DNA of 64,000 nucleotides from Fodinibius sp034521915 (GCF_034521915.1 NZ_JAXHLU010000014.1:1-64000); one strand, 5' to 3'. Counted from the first letter of the stretch, positions 17,859 through 26,978 are shown. The notes: generated by a model not told the origin, from the sequence alone. A program made the numbers and translations.

Positions 17859-18877
17859 ATGCCACTATTATCGAGAGTTATTATATCAGTCTCTATTCTT
17901 TTTTTCCTGTTAGCCAACCAAATATTTGCGCAAAATGGCTATATGAAATCCGACTCCGCATTTTCCGTTTACATGGACAATGCTGACCAGAAATTAGAGC
18001 AGTCAAACAGTGCTGATAGTCTACAGAATAAATATGCATCAATATATTTTAACTATTATTTGAAGAGTCCCAAATCGAGAAAGTAGGTATCAATGCAGGT
18101 TGGCAGTCATTTATGTTATGGGCAAATTCTGAATCAGTAACAGAAATTGATGAAGCAATTTCCAAGCTCCCCGCCAACTCTAAATTGTGGAAACAAATTT
18201 TTCTTTATGTGAGATCAGCCTATCGCAAAAGTGATGATAGAAATATGAATGACTTTATATCCCTTCTCCATGATTTGGAAGATCGCGTTGAGGGAACTAC
18301 CAATAAATCAGCTGTACTATATTTCTTAGGTGAATATTACCTAGAGGATGATCAAAAAGACAAAGCAATTAGCTTATTTCAACAAATAGTTAATTTGGAC
18401 GGGGAAGATTTCTATGTAAATAAAGCCCTTCGTTATATCCATGAAATGGAATCACTCAATATCGGACAACAAGCTCCAAGTTTTACAGCTCAAACCGTTA
18501 CTGGCGATAGTTTATCTCTTGTTCAATTAAGTGGGAAAGTGATCATATTAGATTTTTGGGCTACGTGGTGTGGGCCATGTATCGCTGAAATACCTACGTT
18601 AAAATCGATTCAACAAAAATATAAAGATGATAATGTTGTACTTATCGGTATTGTTTTAAATAAAAATAAAGAGGAAATAAAAAAGTTCATCGAAGATAAG
18701 AAAATGACGTGGTCCCATGTTTTACAGCCAAAACATGAAAACGATATTATTACAAAAGCTTATGGTATCAACGGGATTCCAGATTCTTATGTCATTGGTA
18801 AAGATGGAAAAATTCATGCTAAGCATTTACGGGGGAAAGAACTCGAAAACAAAATAGAAGAATTGGTTGGTAAATAA
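17859..18877 (+). pseudogene. cassette 5: TlpA-like periplasmic thioredoxin, frameshifted
   Basis: The N-terminal part (MPLLSRVIISVSILFFLL...) has a signal peptide. Near 18073 one base is lost in CCC: the frame ends in a stop at 18084-18086, while the other frame continues without a gap as EKVGINAGWQSFMLWANSES to 18877. The C-terminal ~140 residues are a thioredoxin/AhpC-TSA domain with active site DFWATWCGPCIAEIPTL and a cis-Pro loop GIPDSYVIG. The upstream part resembles the helical DUF4369-like/TPR region seen in Bacteroidota TlpA proteins. As read, no complete exported oxidoreductase can be made, although the domain itself is intact from an ATG at 18113. Confidence 0.8.
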
Positions 18878-18884
18878 TAGCTAC

Positions 18885-19012
18885 AGCTAACCCGCGCATT
18901 AACGCGGACACACCTCGCCAATCCTCTGCTACCCTTGGTTTTAAGACTTCTCTTTCGTTAGTTGCAAAATAAATAGAATTGCGTGTGCCGGTTATGCGCC
19001 AGGTCGTTAGGT
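18885..19012 (+). repeat. attC site 5
   Basis: R'' AGCTAAC to R' GTTAGGT, 128 bp, arm pair CGGACACAC with GTGTGCCG. The preceding TAGCTACAGCTAAC mirrors the cassette start GTTAGCTGTAGCT over 13 bases. Confidence 0.9.
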
Positions 19013-19049
19013 ACCTCAAATAACTATTAGCTTAATTAAATACTTCATC

Positions 19050-19595
19050 ATGAAAAAAATAAGCCTCTTAACTTTCATCCTTTTCACATTAGCATCATCA
19101 ACTTTTGCACAAACATCATTGTCTGCTGGACTAAATGCTACTGGTTCTATGAATGTGGGTTATTGGGGAGTCAGTGCAACTATCGAAGCACAACATCAAT
19201 TAACACCCAGACTTAGTGCAGATATTAGTTTGAACGGATTTCATGATCTAGCTCCACATGAAGAACTACTGCCCAATGTCAAAGTCAGTGATTACCATCG
19301 TAGTGTTTATTCTGATCTAGGGCTAAATTTTAAACTCATAGATAGAAAAGTTGATTGGAGTATTGGCGCAGGTGGATCTTATCAAATAGGAAGCGAACAA
19401 TATCTGCAGAGTGCTAGTTATTATGGCGAAGAACTCACTGACTACCACATTGAGAAAAATAATTTTTCAAGATTTGGAGTATTTGTGAAAAACACAATCG
19501 ATTTTGGTCAATCAGTAAGTCTTAATATCATAGTTTACAGGTTCGAATTCTGGGGTGAATATATGAGCATTGGACCTTCATTTAGCATTAATTAA
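19050..19595 (+). CDS. cassette 6: outer-membrane beta-barrel protein
   Basis: A 181-residue protein with a clear signal peptide (FILFTLASSTFAQ, cleavage after about residue 21). The mature part alternates polar and aromatic residues, as in small outer-membrane barrels (GVSATIEAQHQLTPRLSADI, SVYSDLGLNFKLIDRKVDWS), and ends in a strand with an aromatic-rich pattern. It is a clear paralogue of cassette 19 (29123-29665): the segment YSDLGLNFKLIDRKVDWSIG is shared. Likely an outer-membrane protein of the OmpW/porin-like small barrel class; ligand unknown. Confidence 0.7.
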   Translation: MKKISLLTFILFTLASSTFAQTSLSAGLNATGSMNVGYWGVSATIEAQHQLTPRLSADISLNGFHDLAPHEELLPNVKVSDYHRSVYSDLGLNFKLIDRKVDWSIGAGGSYQIGSEQYLQSASYYGEELTDYHIEKNNFSRFGVFVKNTIDFGQSVSLNIIVYRFEFWGEYMSIGPSFSIN

Positions 19596-19606
19596 AAATT
19601 TGCGGT

Positions 19607-19737
19607 ACCTAACCCGCGCATTAAGTGGGACGTGCCTCGCCGTTGGCTGCCGGTTTCGATTTTGTCAGTTTCCGTAGTACATTTTAAAACAAATTCAGCG
19701 CTGTTTTGCACGCCCCTTATGCGCAATGTCGTTAAGG
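19607..19737 (+). repeat. attC site 6
   Basis: R'' ACCTAAC to an R' with one extra A (GTTAAGG), 131 bp. Arm pair GGGACGTGC with GCACGCCCC; centre as in attC 3. The odd R' is the start of cassette 7. Confidence 0.85.
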
Positions 19738-19759
19738 TGTATTCAATAATTAATCTACT

Positions 19760-20131
19760 GTGAAGAAATTACTGACACTACTTACTATTATTACTATTGT
19801 TTTTTCGGGCTGTACATTACAGGAAGAATGTGAAGGAAACATTGTTGTAGAAAATCCTCTCCCAGATATAACAATTCACCTTGAGGATGGAGAGCATACA
19901 ATTGACCTCTCTAATCCTCCGGTATTTGAACATACTGCAAATAAATCTCTTGGCTACTTTACCCAAATTATTGAAGGAGTAGATTATATCGACAGTAATA
20001 TTAGAGAAGAAGGAGATAGTTTTATTCTCGTCTTAACTCCTCGAGAGCAAGGCATTGGAAGAATTCAGGTAGAAGCCGGTGATGGTTGCCTAAGCGATGT
20101 TACAGAAGAATTTCAAGTTACAGTTGAATAA
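19760..20131 (+). CDS. cassette 7: small lipoprotein with Ig-like fold
   Basis: A 123-residue protein starting with GTG (MKKLLTLLTIITIVFSGC), a strong lipoprotein signal with lipobox Cys near residue 18. The mature part is beta-rich (IVVENPLPDITIHLEDGEHT, LTPREQGIGRIQVEAGDGCL) and resembles a single Ig/cadherin-like domain of a surface protein, with two further Cys that could pair. Single-gene cassette; function unknown. Confidence 0.6.
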   Translation: MKKLLTLLTIITIVFSGCTLQEECEGNIVVENPLPDITIHLEDGEHTIDLSNPPVFEHTANKSLGYFTQIIEGVDYIDSNIREEGDSFILVLTPREQGIGRIQVEAGDGCLSDVTEEFQVTVE

Positions 20132-20136
20132 AATAC

Positions 20137-20263
20137 ACCTAACCCGCGCATTAAGCGGACACACCTCGCCAATTCTTTGCCGCTCTTGGTTTTAAAGTTC
20201 ATCTTTCGTTAGTTGCTAATTCAATATTCATGCGTGTGCAGCTTATGCGCAATGTCGTTAGCT
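20137..20263 (+). repeat. attC site 7
   Basis: R'' ACCTAAC to R' GTTAGCT, 127 bp, arm pair CGGACACAC with GTGTGCAG. R' is the start of cassette 8 and matches its end AGCTAAC. Confidence 0.9.
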
Positions 20264-20292
20264 GTAAACATGAGTAAATTGATTCATTATTT

Positions 20293-20478
20293 ATGGGACC
20301 TTCAAAACCGATTCTCTGGCTTGTACTATTTACAATTTCATTCTTTTTGATTGATTATTACTTAATTGGAAACGAGAGAAGTTTTCTTTACCAAACTTTT
20401 TATTCAATACTAGTCGGAGTTTCCGGCTTGGCATTTATTTACGGTTTAGACAAATATTTAACTACTAATTCCAAATAA
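20293..20478 (+). CDS. cassette 8, gene a: small two-helix membrane protein
   Basis: A 61-residue protein, almost entirely two membrane helices (ILWLVLFTISFFLIDYYLI and FYSILVGVSGLAFIYGL). It shares its cassette with a second small membrane protein 8 bases downstream, the only clear two-gene cassette here. Such pairs may act together, but no family is recognised and toxin-antitoxin character is not evident. Confidence 0.5.
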   Translation: MGPSKPILWLVLFTISFFLIDYYLIGNERSFLYQTFYSILVGVSGLAFIYGLDKYLTTNSK

Positions 20479-20486
20479 TTAAAAAA

Positions 20487-20711
20487 ATGTTTGGCATTCA
20501 ACGACTCAAAGCAAAACATATCTCAAAATCCATCTTTGTATATGGTATATTTTTAATTTCTATCTACATTTTTGCAGAAAGCTTAAACACCAATACCTCT
20601 TGGAGAATAGGTTTCTCCGCAATTGGCTGTTTAGGATTCTTGGGTATTTCTTCAATTCATACAAATCATCTGTATAAATTGTATAAACAAAATGAGTTTT
20701 CAGCTGATTAA
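20487..20711 (+). CDS. cassette 8, gene b: small membrane protein
   Basis: A 74-residue protein with two membrane helices (SIFVYGIFLISIYIFAE and IGFSAIGCLGFLGISSI), starting 8 bases after gene a with an A-rich leader and so probably co-translated. Short polar ends. No family recognised. Confidence 0.5.
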   Translation: MFGIQRLKAKHISKSIFVYGIFLISIYIFAESLNTNTSWRIGFSAIGCLGFLGISSIHTNHLYKLYKQNEFSAD

Positions 20712-20740
20712 TTTTTTTACCTAAACAAAATATAGTTTAC

Positions 20741-20868
20741 AGCTAACCCGCGCATTAACGCGGACGCACCTCGCCAATTCTCTGCTGCTCTTGGTTTTAA
20801 TATTCGTCTTTCGTTAGTTGCAAATTCAACATTCATTCGTGCGCAGGTTATGCGCAATGTCGTTAGGT
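20741..20868 (+). repeat. attC site 8
   Basis: R'' AGCTAAC to R' GTTAGGT, 128 bp, arm pair CGGACGCAC with GTGCGCAG. GTTTACAGCTAAC mirrors the cassette start GTTAGCTGTAAAC over 13 bases. Confidence 0.9.
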
Positions 20869-20934
20869 TGCTTCAACTTAACTTCAGTTTCTTATTAAAT
20901 TTTTACCCGATAATTCAATAAATATTTTGTAGCA

Positions 20935-21156
20935 ATGGATTCTTCAACTTCGAAAACTCAAGTTATAAGTATGTCAGTTATCATACTTGCAATGTTAGTT
21001 GGTCTTGGATTTGAACATGTTGATTCGTTGCAAGACAATTTAATGGTGTTCACCATTTTTGCTGCCTTAGGATGGATTAATATTATTCATTATCGAACTG
21101 CCAATAATATAAGTCAGAGTGTAAGTGCTAACTCCAAAACAACTGAAGCAGATTGA
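20935..21156 (+). CDS. cassette 9: small membrane protein
   Basis: A 73-residue protein with two hydrophobic segments (VISMSVIILAMLVGLGF and NLMVFTIFAALGWINII) and a polar Ser/Thr/Asn-rich tail. It is the only gene in a short cassette of about 325 bp. The start ATG at 20935 follows a 66-base leader after R'. Function unknown. Confidence 0.5.
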   Translation: MDSSTSKTQVISMSVIILAMLVGLGFEHVDSLQDNLMVFTIFAALGWINIIHYRTANNISQSVSANSKTTEAD

Positions 21157-21186
21157 TTGAAACTGCCTTTACCAAATTATTTAGCA

Positions 21187-21314
21187 ACCTAACCCGCGCA
21201 TTAACGCGGACGCACCTCGCCTATTCTTTGCCGCTCTTGGTTTTACGACTCTTCTTTCGTTAGTTGCTAATTCAAGATCAATCCGTGCGCAGGTTATGCG
21301 CTACGTCGTTAGGT
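21187..21314 (+). repeat. attC site 9
   Basis: R'' ACCTAAC to R' GTTAGGT, 128 bp, arm pair CGGACGCAC with GTGCGCAG; the inner box reads GCGCTACGTC instead of GCGCAATGTC. Confidence 0.9.
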
Positions 21315-21355
21315 AGCCAACGTAAATAGTATTCAAGTTAGAGTTTTAGAAGTTC

Positions 21356-23041
21356 ATGCAAACTTTTATATCAATTCTTCTTGGAAGTATAGCCATACTA
21401 AGCTTTTGGATATACAAAAGGTATCAAAAGAAAAAGAAGATAAGGCAATGGTTTAAGAATAATTGGGGAAAGCCAAAGAATAAAACCTACAATTGGGGAC
21501 AGATTCGCAGTTATCATGATTATCTGAAAGAATCTTCCACGAATTACCAAATTGATGATGATACTTGGGATGATTTAAACTTAGCTGACATTTATAGCAA
21601 AATTGATCATACGATTACCCCCGTTGGACAGCAAGTATTATATGATATGCTTCGTTCGCCGATATTCGATGCCGAGGAATTAGAAAAGCGGAAACAATTT
21701 GTCGAAATATTCCGAGACGAAAGTTTTCGCGTTGAACTGCAATTGAAACTTAATGAACTAACTAATGCCCAAATTTGGCGTCTGCCGAATTTATTATTTA
21801 ATGATCTTCCCCAAATACCGAAATGGTACAATGCGTTATTGCTTGTTCCTTGCCTGGTTCTTTGCTGTATCGGTTTAGGTTTTGTGAATCCTATTTTCTT
21901 TCTCGGCTTAGGTATTATCCCAGTGTTGAATATGATTGTTCAATATATCGTTGGTAAAAGAATTAGGCGATATACATTAGCATTGAGCGGTATTTCACCA
22001 CTTTTAACTCAAGCCAAAGCAATTGGAGAATTAGATTCAAATTGCCAAAATCCTTTAGGTCTCATCGGAGATTCTTTGCGTAGCCAATCACAAAAGCTCT
22101 CTAAGTTAAACCGACGTGTTCATACATACCTTCACGAAGGAAACCATAATAGCTTGGGTGGACTGTTTTGGGATTACCTCAATATTCTATTGCTACTTAA
22201 AATTAACATGTTCACGCTTTCGGTAAAAAGTATTGCTCGGAATAAAGGCACTCTTAAAAAACTATATTACACTATTGGATACATAGATGCGATGTTAGCC
22301 ATATCCTCCTTTAAATCAAGTCTTTCTGAATACTGCCATCCCAAGTTTGCCAATAGTAACACTCAGTTAAACTACAACGAAGCCTATCACCCGCTAATAG
22401 ATCAACCCGTTGCTAACTCAATCAACATTAAACAAAAGGGAATTTTAATTACTGGATCTAACATGTCGGGCAAAACAACGTTCTTAAAAACTATCGGAAT
22501 AAACCAGCTATTTGCCCAAACGTTAAACTTTTGTTTTGCAGATCAAGCCACACTATCGTTTTGTAACATTATTACTTCTATGCGACGTGAAGACAACCTA
22601 CAGGAAGGAAAAAGCTTTTACTTGGGAGAAGTTGACAGAGTAAAGAAACTTATTGATTTGGCTTCTGATTCTGAGTATCGCAATCTGTTTTTATTAGATG
22701 AAATATTTCGTGGAACAAACACTATTGAACGGATTTCAGCATCGCTGGAAGTACTAAAATGGCTTAGGAATAAGTCTAATTTTGTGTTAGCCTCAACACA
22801 TGATCTTGAACTTGTCGACTTGTTGGGAGAGGATTATGAGTTTTACCATTTTACAGAAACTGTTGATGGGCAAACCATGAACTTCGATTATAAAATTAAG
22901 GAAGGTCATTCATCCACAAGAAATGCCATTAAGTTATTAGCGATCAATAAATATCCTGACGAGATTGTAACGAATGCTTTGAAGGTAGCAGAAATGCTCG
23001 AAAAAGAAGGCACGGTAAATTTTACAGCAAATAGAAAATAA
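21356..23041 (+). CDS. cassette 10: membrane-anchored MutS-family ATPase
   Basis: A 561-residue protein. An N-terminal membrane helix (FISILLGSIAILSFWIY) is followed by a MutS-core/lever-like helical region (SKIDHTITPVGQQVLYDMLR), two internal membrane helices (ALLLVPCLVLCCIGLGF and FFLGLGIIPVLNMIVQY), and a C-terminal MutS ATPase: Walker A TGSNMSGKTTFLKTIG, Walker B LFLLDEIFRGTNTIER, and the H-loop LASTHDLELV. It lacks the mismatch-recognition domain of true MutS. Membrane-bound MutS-like ATPases of this type occur in Bacteroidota with unknown roles. This is by far the longest intact cassette gene; the 12-base terminal repeats show it is one cassette. Confidence 0.8.
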   Translation: MQTFISILLGSIAILSFWIYKRYQKKKKIRQWFKNNWGKPKNKTYNWGQIRSYHDYLKESSTNYQIDDDTWDDLNLADIYSKIDHTITPVGQQVLYDMLRSPIFDAEELEKRKQFVEIFRDESFRVELQLKLNELTNAQIWRLPNLLFNDLPQIPKWYNALLLVPCLVLCCIGLGFVNPIFFLGLGIIPVLNMIVQYIVGKRIRRYTLALSGISPLLTQAKAIGELDSNCQNPLGLIGDSLRSQSQKLSKLNRRVHTYLHEGNHNSLGGLFWDYLNILLLLKINMFTLSVKSIARNKGTLKKLYYTIGYIDAMLAISSFKSSLSEYCHPKFANSNTQLNYNEAYHPLIDQPVANSINIKQKGILITGSNMSGKTTFLKTIGINQLFAQTLNFCFADQATLSFCNIITSMRREDNLQEGKSFYLGEVDRVKKLIDLASDSEYRNLFLLDEIFRGTNTIERISASLEVLKWLRNKSNFVLASTHDLELVDLLGEDYEFYHFTETVDGQTMNFDYKIKEGHSSTRNAIKLLAINKYPDEIVTNALKVAEMLEKEGTVNFTANRK

Positions 23042-23052
23042 ACTATATGGCT

Positions 23053-23178
23053 ACCTAACCCGCGCATTAAGGGGACGCACCTCGCCAAGTCTTTGTCGCT
23101 CTTGGTTTTTAAGCTCTTCGTTCGTTATTTAACAATTCAACAATTTACGTGCGCACCTTATGCGCAATGTCGTTAGGT
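23053..23178 (+). repeat. attC site 10
   Basis: R'' ACCTAAC to R' GTTAGGT, 126 bp, the shortest site; arm pair GGGGACGCAC with GTGCGCACCTT. Confidence 0.9.
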
Positions 23179-23197
23179 ATTTAATTAAATTTCAAAA

Positions 23198-23938
23198 ATG
23201 ATATTTGATAGAAGAGCTTATATAAAACTTGCAAGGACAATCGAAAATACTTTAAGACATTCAGAAATTGATCAATTAGCTAAACTATATGAGCTAGAAG
23301 ATTACATTGAAGGTGTAAATAAGACAGATAAATCAACTTCTCTCGTTGCAATAGTAGAATCGCGAGTCGATTCAATTTCACATGATTTTAATCTAAAAAA
23401 TTTTATTGAGGATTATTTTTCTTATCTATCAGAATATCAGATTTCAAATAATCAGTATGTAGAGGAACTTAATAAATCTTTCTTGAATCATATGGCTATT
23501 CTGTAAAAGACGGCAAAATTCTTTGAGATAAATCCGGAACCAATTTCTGTAGTTGAAGAATTATCGGAAATTGAAAATAACCTTGATAGTCTGGGCTTCA
23601 ATATTGCCTTAAATCACTATCAACAGGCAATTGATAACTACTCAAATTCAAACTATGAATCCTGTAATAGCCAAATAAGATCGTTTTTAGAAGATTTTTT
23701 TATTCAAATTACCAAAGTTAAAACTGGTGATGATTTTTCTGATCCAAATTCAGCGCTACAACATCTTAAAAACAAGGAAATAATCGATCCTGATGAATGG
23801 AATTTAGCTAGAAGTTTATATTCCATGTGTTGCTCTAACGGTTCACATAGAGGTCTAAGTAACAAAGAAGAGGCTTTATTTCGTCTTCATTTTAGCACCT
23901 CACTTGCACAGCTATTCATAAAAATATTAAATACCTAA
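23198..23938 (+). pseudogene. cassette 11: abortive-infection-like protein with in-frame stop
   Basis: One continuous frame of 246 codons from ATG 23198 to the stop at 23936-23938, broken only by an in-frame TAA at 23504-23506. Before it: MIFDRRAYIKLARTIENTLR. After it: KTAKFFEINPEPISVVEELS, then LEDFFIQITK and SMCCSNGSHRGLSNKEEALF. The second half resembles the Abi_C/HEPN-like C-terminal domain of abortive-infection proteins (helical with a conserved G.H.G segment), a tentative match. The stop could be a C-to-T change of a Gln codon. The final TAA is part of the attC core. As read, only 102 residues would be made. Confidence 0.65.
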
Positions 23939-24062
23939 CCCGCGCATTAACGCGGACGCGCCTCGCCCTTCCCGCCGATTTTGAAGTTACTCAATTTCTA
24001 TAGTACATTTTGTTTTTATTCAAGATTCTGGCGCACGCCGTTTATGCGCCAGGTCGTTAGGC
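23933..24062 (+). repeat. attC site 11
   Basis: R'' ACCTAAC to R' GTTAGGC, 130 bp, arm pair CGGACGCGC with GCGCACGCCG. The cassette ends ATTAAATACCTAAC, an exact 14-base mirror of its start GTTAGGTATTTAAT. Confidence 0.9.
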
Positions 24063-24098
24063 CAACTTAATTCATAAATATTTATCTTATAAAAAATC

Positions 24099-24869
24099 AT
24101 GAGGAAAAAGCTCAAGAAGTTATCAGAAAACTTATCTTATCCATCAGTTTTTATTCTTCTGCTAATTTCATTAATCGTATCAACAATTACCCAATACAAT
24201 TATTTAGCATATGATGTGCTTGGATATACTAGTACATCATTTAATTATGATGCAATTAGTATTGCTTATGATGATGGACTGATTTGGGGCCTGCTAGTAT
24301 TTTTAACAACTGGTCTTTTCCCATTTATCGCAATGCTAATAAAACCAACTGCAAAGGTTGTAAAAAGATCGACAATCGTATGGTATATTTTAGCAATTTT
24401 ACTATTGCTATTTCTTTGGAATGGAAGTCGTCCTATGGACCTCAATCAGCAATCCCATTACCAAAAGTTAGAAAACAATACAGATGTAAATAGCTTTGAA
24501 TTAGCCTCAACAAATAAATTTAGTTCAGACACATTAGACAAGAAAATTGGGATAACAGATGATGGTGCAAAAACTATGGGTTCTTCATTAGCATATATTT
24601 ATTTATGTGAAAGAGATGAATTAATACCGAAAGATACTTTTGGTGATTTTATGTGGTCAATGGAAGAGATTCTCCACCAAAATCATTGGGAAAAGATTAA
24701 ATCTCAGTATCAAGAATCACTTCATGAGAAAAAGCAATATTCTATTGCAAAAGATCGATGGATACTATTTGAAATTAATCAGGAAAGCTGTAACAGTCTC
24801 GAAAAAGCCATACCTACTTTAAAAGCAACAATGATAAATAAATGGGAAAGGGAAAACGATATTGACTAA
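24099..24869 (+). CDS. cassette 12: hypothetical membrane protein
   Basis: A 256-residue protein with three membrane helices in the first half (FILLLISLIVSTITQYNYLA, LIWGLLVFLTTGLFPFIAML and IVWYILAILLLLFLW) and a soluble helical C-terminal half (FSSDTLDKKIGITDDGAKTM...WEKIKSQYQESLHEKKQYS). No recognised motif. Gene start ATG 24099 follows a 37-base leader after R'. Function unknown. Confidence 0.55.
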   Translation: MRKKLKKLSENLSYPSVFILLLISLIVSTITQYNYLAYDVLGYTSTSFNYDAISIAYDDGLIWGLLVFLTTGLFPFIAMLIKPTAKVVKRSTIVWYILAILLLLFLWNGSRPMDLNQQSHYQKLENNTDVNSFELASTNKFSSDTLDKKIGITDDGAKTMGSSLAYIYLCERDELIPKDTFGDFMWSMEEILHQNHWEKIKSQYQESLHEKKQYSIAKDRWILFEINQESCNSLEKAIPTLKATMINKWERENDID

Positions 24870-24877
24870 AATAGTTG

Positions 24878-25006
24878 GCCTAACCCGCGCATTAACGCGG
24901 ACGCACCTCGCCAATTCTTTGCCCCTCTTGGTTTTAAAGACTCTTCTTTCGTTAGTTGCTAATTCAATATTAGTCCGTGCGCAGGTTATGCGCAAGGTCG
25001 TTAGGC
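24878..25006 (+). repeat. attC site 12
   Basis: R'' GCCTAAC to R' GTTAGGC, 129 bp, arm pair CGGACGCAC with GTGCGCAG; inner box GCGCAAGGTC. Confidence 0.9.
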
Positions 25007-25037
25007 GTAAAATAGAACGCAATCAAATCAATGATTT

Positions 25038-25469
25038 ATGCTCTTTGAATCTGACTTCCAATCAATATTTCTCCCAGCATTAATTGTAGTAGTGATATGT
25101 ATTATTGGTTATAGCTTGTGGCAGAGAAAACAGAAAAATGAATTGGAAAAGGCAATTTCACTGCTAAAAGTCAACACTATTGCTGTAGGCCTTTTATCAA
25201 TTTTATTATGGTTTTTGCTTCCTTCAACTCCTTCACTTAGTACTTTTGGGTTCCCCGAAACCGTAAAAGAAATACAATCTAATGAACAGCTGCTCAATTA
25301 TTTACAAGAATATAATCAAGCTATCGTACGGACCACCCGAGTAGTCTATTGGTTTATTTTCATCTTTGTTTGGTGGTTCTTGGCTTCCGTCTATTCTTTT
25401 ATAAAAGCACTAAGTAATCAACAAGGCAAAGAGTATTTTAAAAATGTGAAAGAGAAATTTTCCGCCTAA
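25038..25469 (+). CDS. cassette 13: hypothetical membrane protein
   Basis: A 143-residue protein with three hydrophobic segments (FLPALIVVVICIIGYSLW, NTIAVGLLSILLWFLLP and VVYWFIFIFVWWFLASVYSF) and a Lys-rich C-terminus. The stop codon TAA is contributed by the attC core (GCCTAAC), so the gene runs up to the recombination site. No family recognised. Confidence 0.55.
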   Translation: MLFESDFQSIFLPALIVVVICIIGYSLWQRKQKNELEKAISLLKVNTIAVGLLSILLWFLLPSTPSLSTFGFPETVKEIQSNEQLLNYLQEYNQAIVRTTRVVYWFIFIFVWWFLASVYSFIKALSNQQGKEYFKNVKEKFSA

Positions 25470-25590
25470 CCCGCGCATTAAGCGGACGCACCTCGCCAAT
25501 TGGTTGCCGCTCTTGGTTTTAAGGTTCCTCTTTCGTTAGTTGCTAATTCAACAGTAATCCGTGCGCAGCTTATGCGCCAGGTCGTTAGGT
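25464..25590 (+). repeat. attC site 13
   Basis: R'' GCCTAAC to R' GTTAGGT, 127 bp, arm pair CGGACGCAC with GTGCGCAG; inner box GCGCCAGGTC. R'' provides the stop of the preceding gene. Confidence 0.9.
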
Positions 25591-25669
25591 AGCTCGATTA
25601 TAGAATTGAAGTATTAATGATCTAATTGCCAGTTTTTAAATGCAGTAATCTTAATTAAAATAAGTACAG

Positions 25670-26098
25670 ATGTGGATCTATTATCTCCTAGAGCCAGCAA
25701 CCTTACCTCTCCTTTTTGCAATCTGGATATTTTTTGATTCCCAACAACGGAATAATAATCGGGTCAAATGGACATTGGGAGCGTTTTTTCTTACCCCCTT
25801 TGTTGTACCCAATTACTTTGCAAAACGTAATCTAAAAGAAGGCGAAGTTAGAAAGGGTGGTAGAAATTGGCATCGGTGCAAGTATTTTACCTTGTATTGG
25901 ACATTATTTATGGTACTGTTCACATTTTTTAGCCGATTAAGTGAGTTGCGTGTAATGCAACCAATTAGAGAGCAAGCTTTTGAATTGTTTGGCATTCTCA
26001 TGCTCTGGATTATTCCTGCCGGCGTCGTTCTTCTTGTGGGAATTTTTCTAAAGAAACCTTCAAAAGTAGAAAAAGGACCAACCGGTTCTTTAGCATGA
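25670..26098 (+). CDS. cassette 14: hypothetical membrane protein
   Basis: A 142-residue protein with a helix near the N-terminus (LLEPATLPLLFAIWIFF), another at LGAFFLTPFVVPNYFAK, a third at LYWTLFMVLFTFFS and a fourth at AFELFGILMLWIIPAGVVLLV, and a basic tail. A loop of basic and aromatic residues (RKGGRNWHRCKYF) lies between. No family recognised. The leader between R' and the ATG is 79 bases, long for this array. Confidence 0.55.
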   Translation: MWIYYLLEPATLPLLFAIWIFFDSQQRNNNRVKWTLGAFFLTPFVVPNYFAKRNLKEGEVRKGGRNWHRCKYFTLYWTLFMVLFTFFSRLSELRVMQPIREQAFELFGILMLWIIPAGVVLLVGIFLKKPSKVEKGPTGSLA

Positions 26099-26141
26099 AA
26101 ATAAAATCTAAAAGATCAAACCTACTCAAATTTACAGAGCT

Positions 26142-26270
26142 ACCTAACCCGCGCATTAACGCGGACGTGCCTCGCCATCACTTGCCACATTTTTGGTTTT
26201 TTAACTTTCCGTTCATTATTTAAGTAATCAACATTACTTTGCACGCCGGTTATGCGCAATGTCGTTAGGT
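26142..26270 (+). repeat. attC site 14
   Basis: R'' ACCTAAC to R' GTTAGGT, 129 bp, arm pair CGGACGTGC with GCACGCCG. Its centre (TTTTTAACTTTCCGTTCATT) is close to that of attC 16. Confidence 0.9.
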
Positions 26271-26296
26271 ATAGTTAAACAAAACTAAAACTTTTC

Positions 26297-26823
26297 ATGT
26301 CAATTATGAATACTTCATCAAGATTACTTTTTGCTCTAATCGTAGTTATTTTGCTCATCAGCTGTTCATCTTCTTCTACTTCTGGAGATAGTAAATTAGA
26401 TCCGGGTACGTTCGTAGCTAAAACGACAGGTGCTATTGAAAATGAATTTGATGGGGAAGCTAAGTTCACTTTTCAAACTCTTAATGATTCGTTAAAACAA
26501 TTCCGCTTGAGCTTAACTGGTGGAAAAAGAACCTCTTCAGCTGACAGTTCTTTTGCAAGTAATTATGGTCTCTTATTGGTTACGCCTATGACTTCTTCAA
26601 ATACGTTGTACCTTGATAATTCTGATTCTAATAGTCTCTATGTGGTTCCAAATAGTTTAGAAATAATGTTTATTCGTTATGGTTCAATAAGCTATTCACA
26701 GAGCAAAGTGCTAATTTAATATCAGGAACACTAGAAGTAAGTAATTTACCTTCAGGTTCAGAAAAAGTATTGGTAGAAGGAGATTTTAAAGCACAAAAAA
26801 CAGATGATCCGTTAAACTTTTGA
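26297..26823 (+). pseudogene. cassette 15: lipoprotein, frameshifted
   Basis: The N-terminus (MSIMNTSSRLLFALIVVILL) leads to a lipobox LISCSSSS with Cys near residue 25. The beta-rich mature domain contains GEAKFTFQTLNDSLKQFRLS. Near 26690-26700 the frame is lost; the next frame continues as EQSANLISGTLEVSNLPSGS and EGDFKAQKTDDPLNF to a TGA at 26821-26823. The combined ~175-residue protein resembles small Bacteroidota lipoproteins that form a single beta sandwich. Without correction the product ends at 26719. Confidence 0.6.
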
Positions 26824-26829
26824 CACTAT

Positions 26830-26958
26830 ACCTAACCAGCGCATTAAGTGGGACGTGCCTCGCCAATTCTTGCCAACATCTCTTTTTATAGTTACAATTT
26901 CATTTGTAAACAATTTCAACACATTGGCGCACGCCCCTTATGCGCAATGTCGTTAGCA
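26830..26958 (+). repeat. attC site 15
   Basis: R'' ACCTAAC to R' GTTAGCA, 129 bp. The first box is CAGCGCATTAAGTGGGAC; arm pair GGACGTGC with GCGCACGCCCC is imperfect. R' pairs with the end of cassette 16, TGCTAAC. Confidence 0.85.
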
Positions 26959-26978
26959 CTCAAACTTCATTTCATCCA

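Noticed and set aside
20293..20711. Toxin-antitoxin pair in cassette 8
   Set aside because: Both products are small membrane proteins without any known toxin or DNA-binding antitoxin feature; pairing alone is weak evidence.
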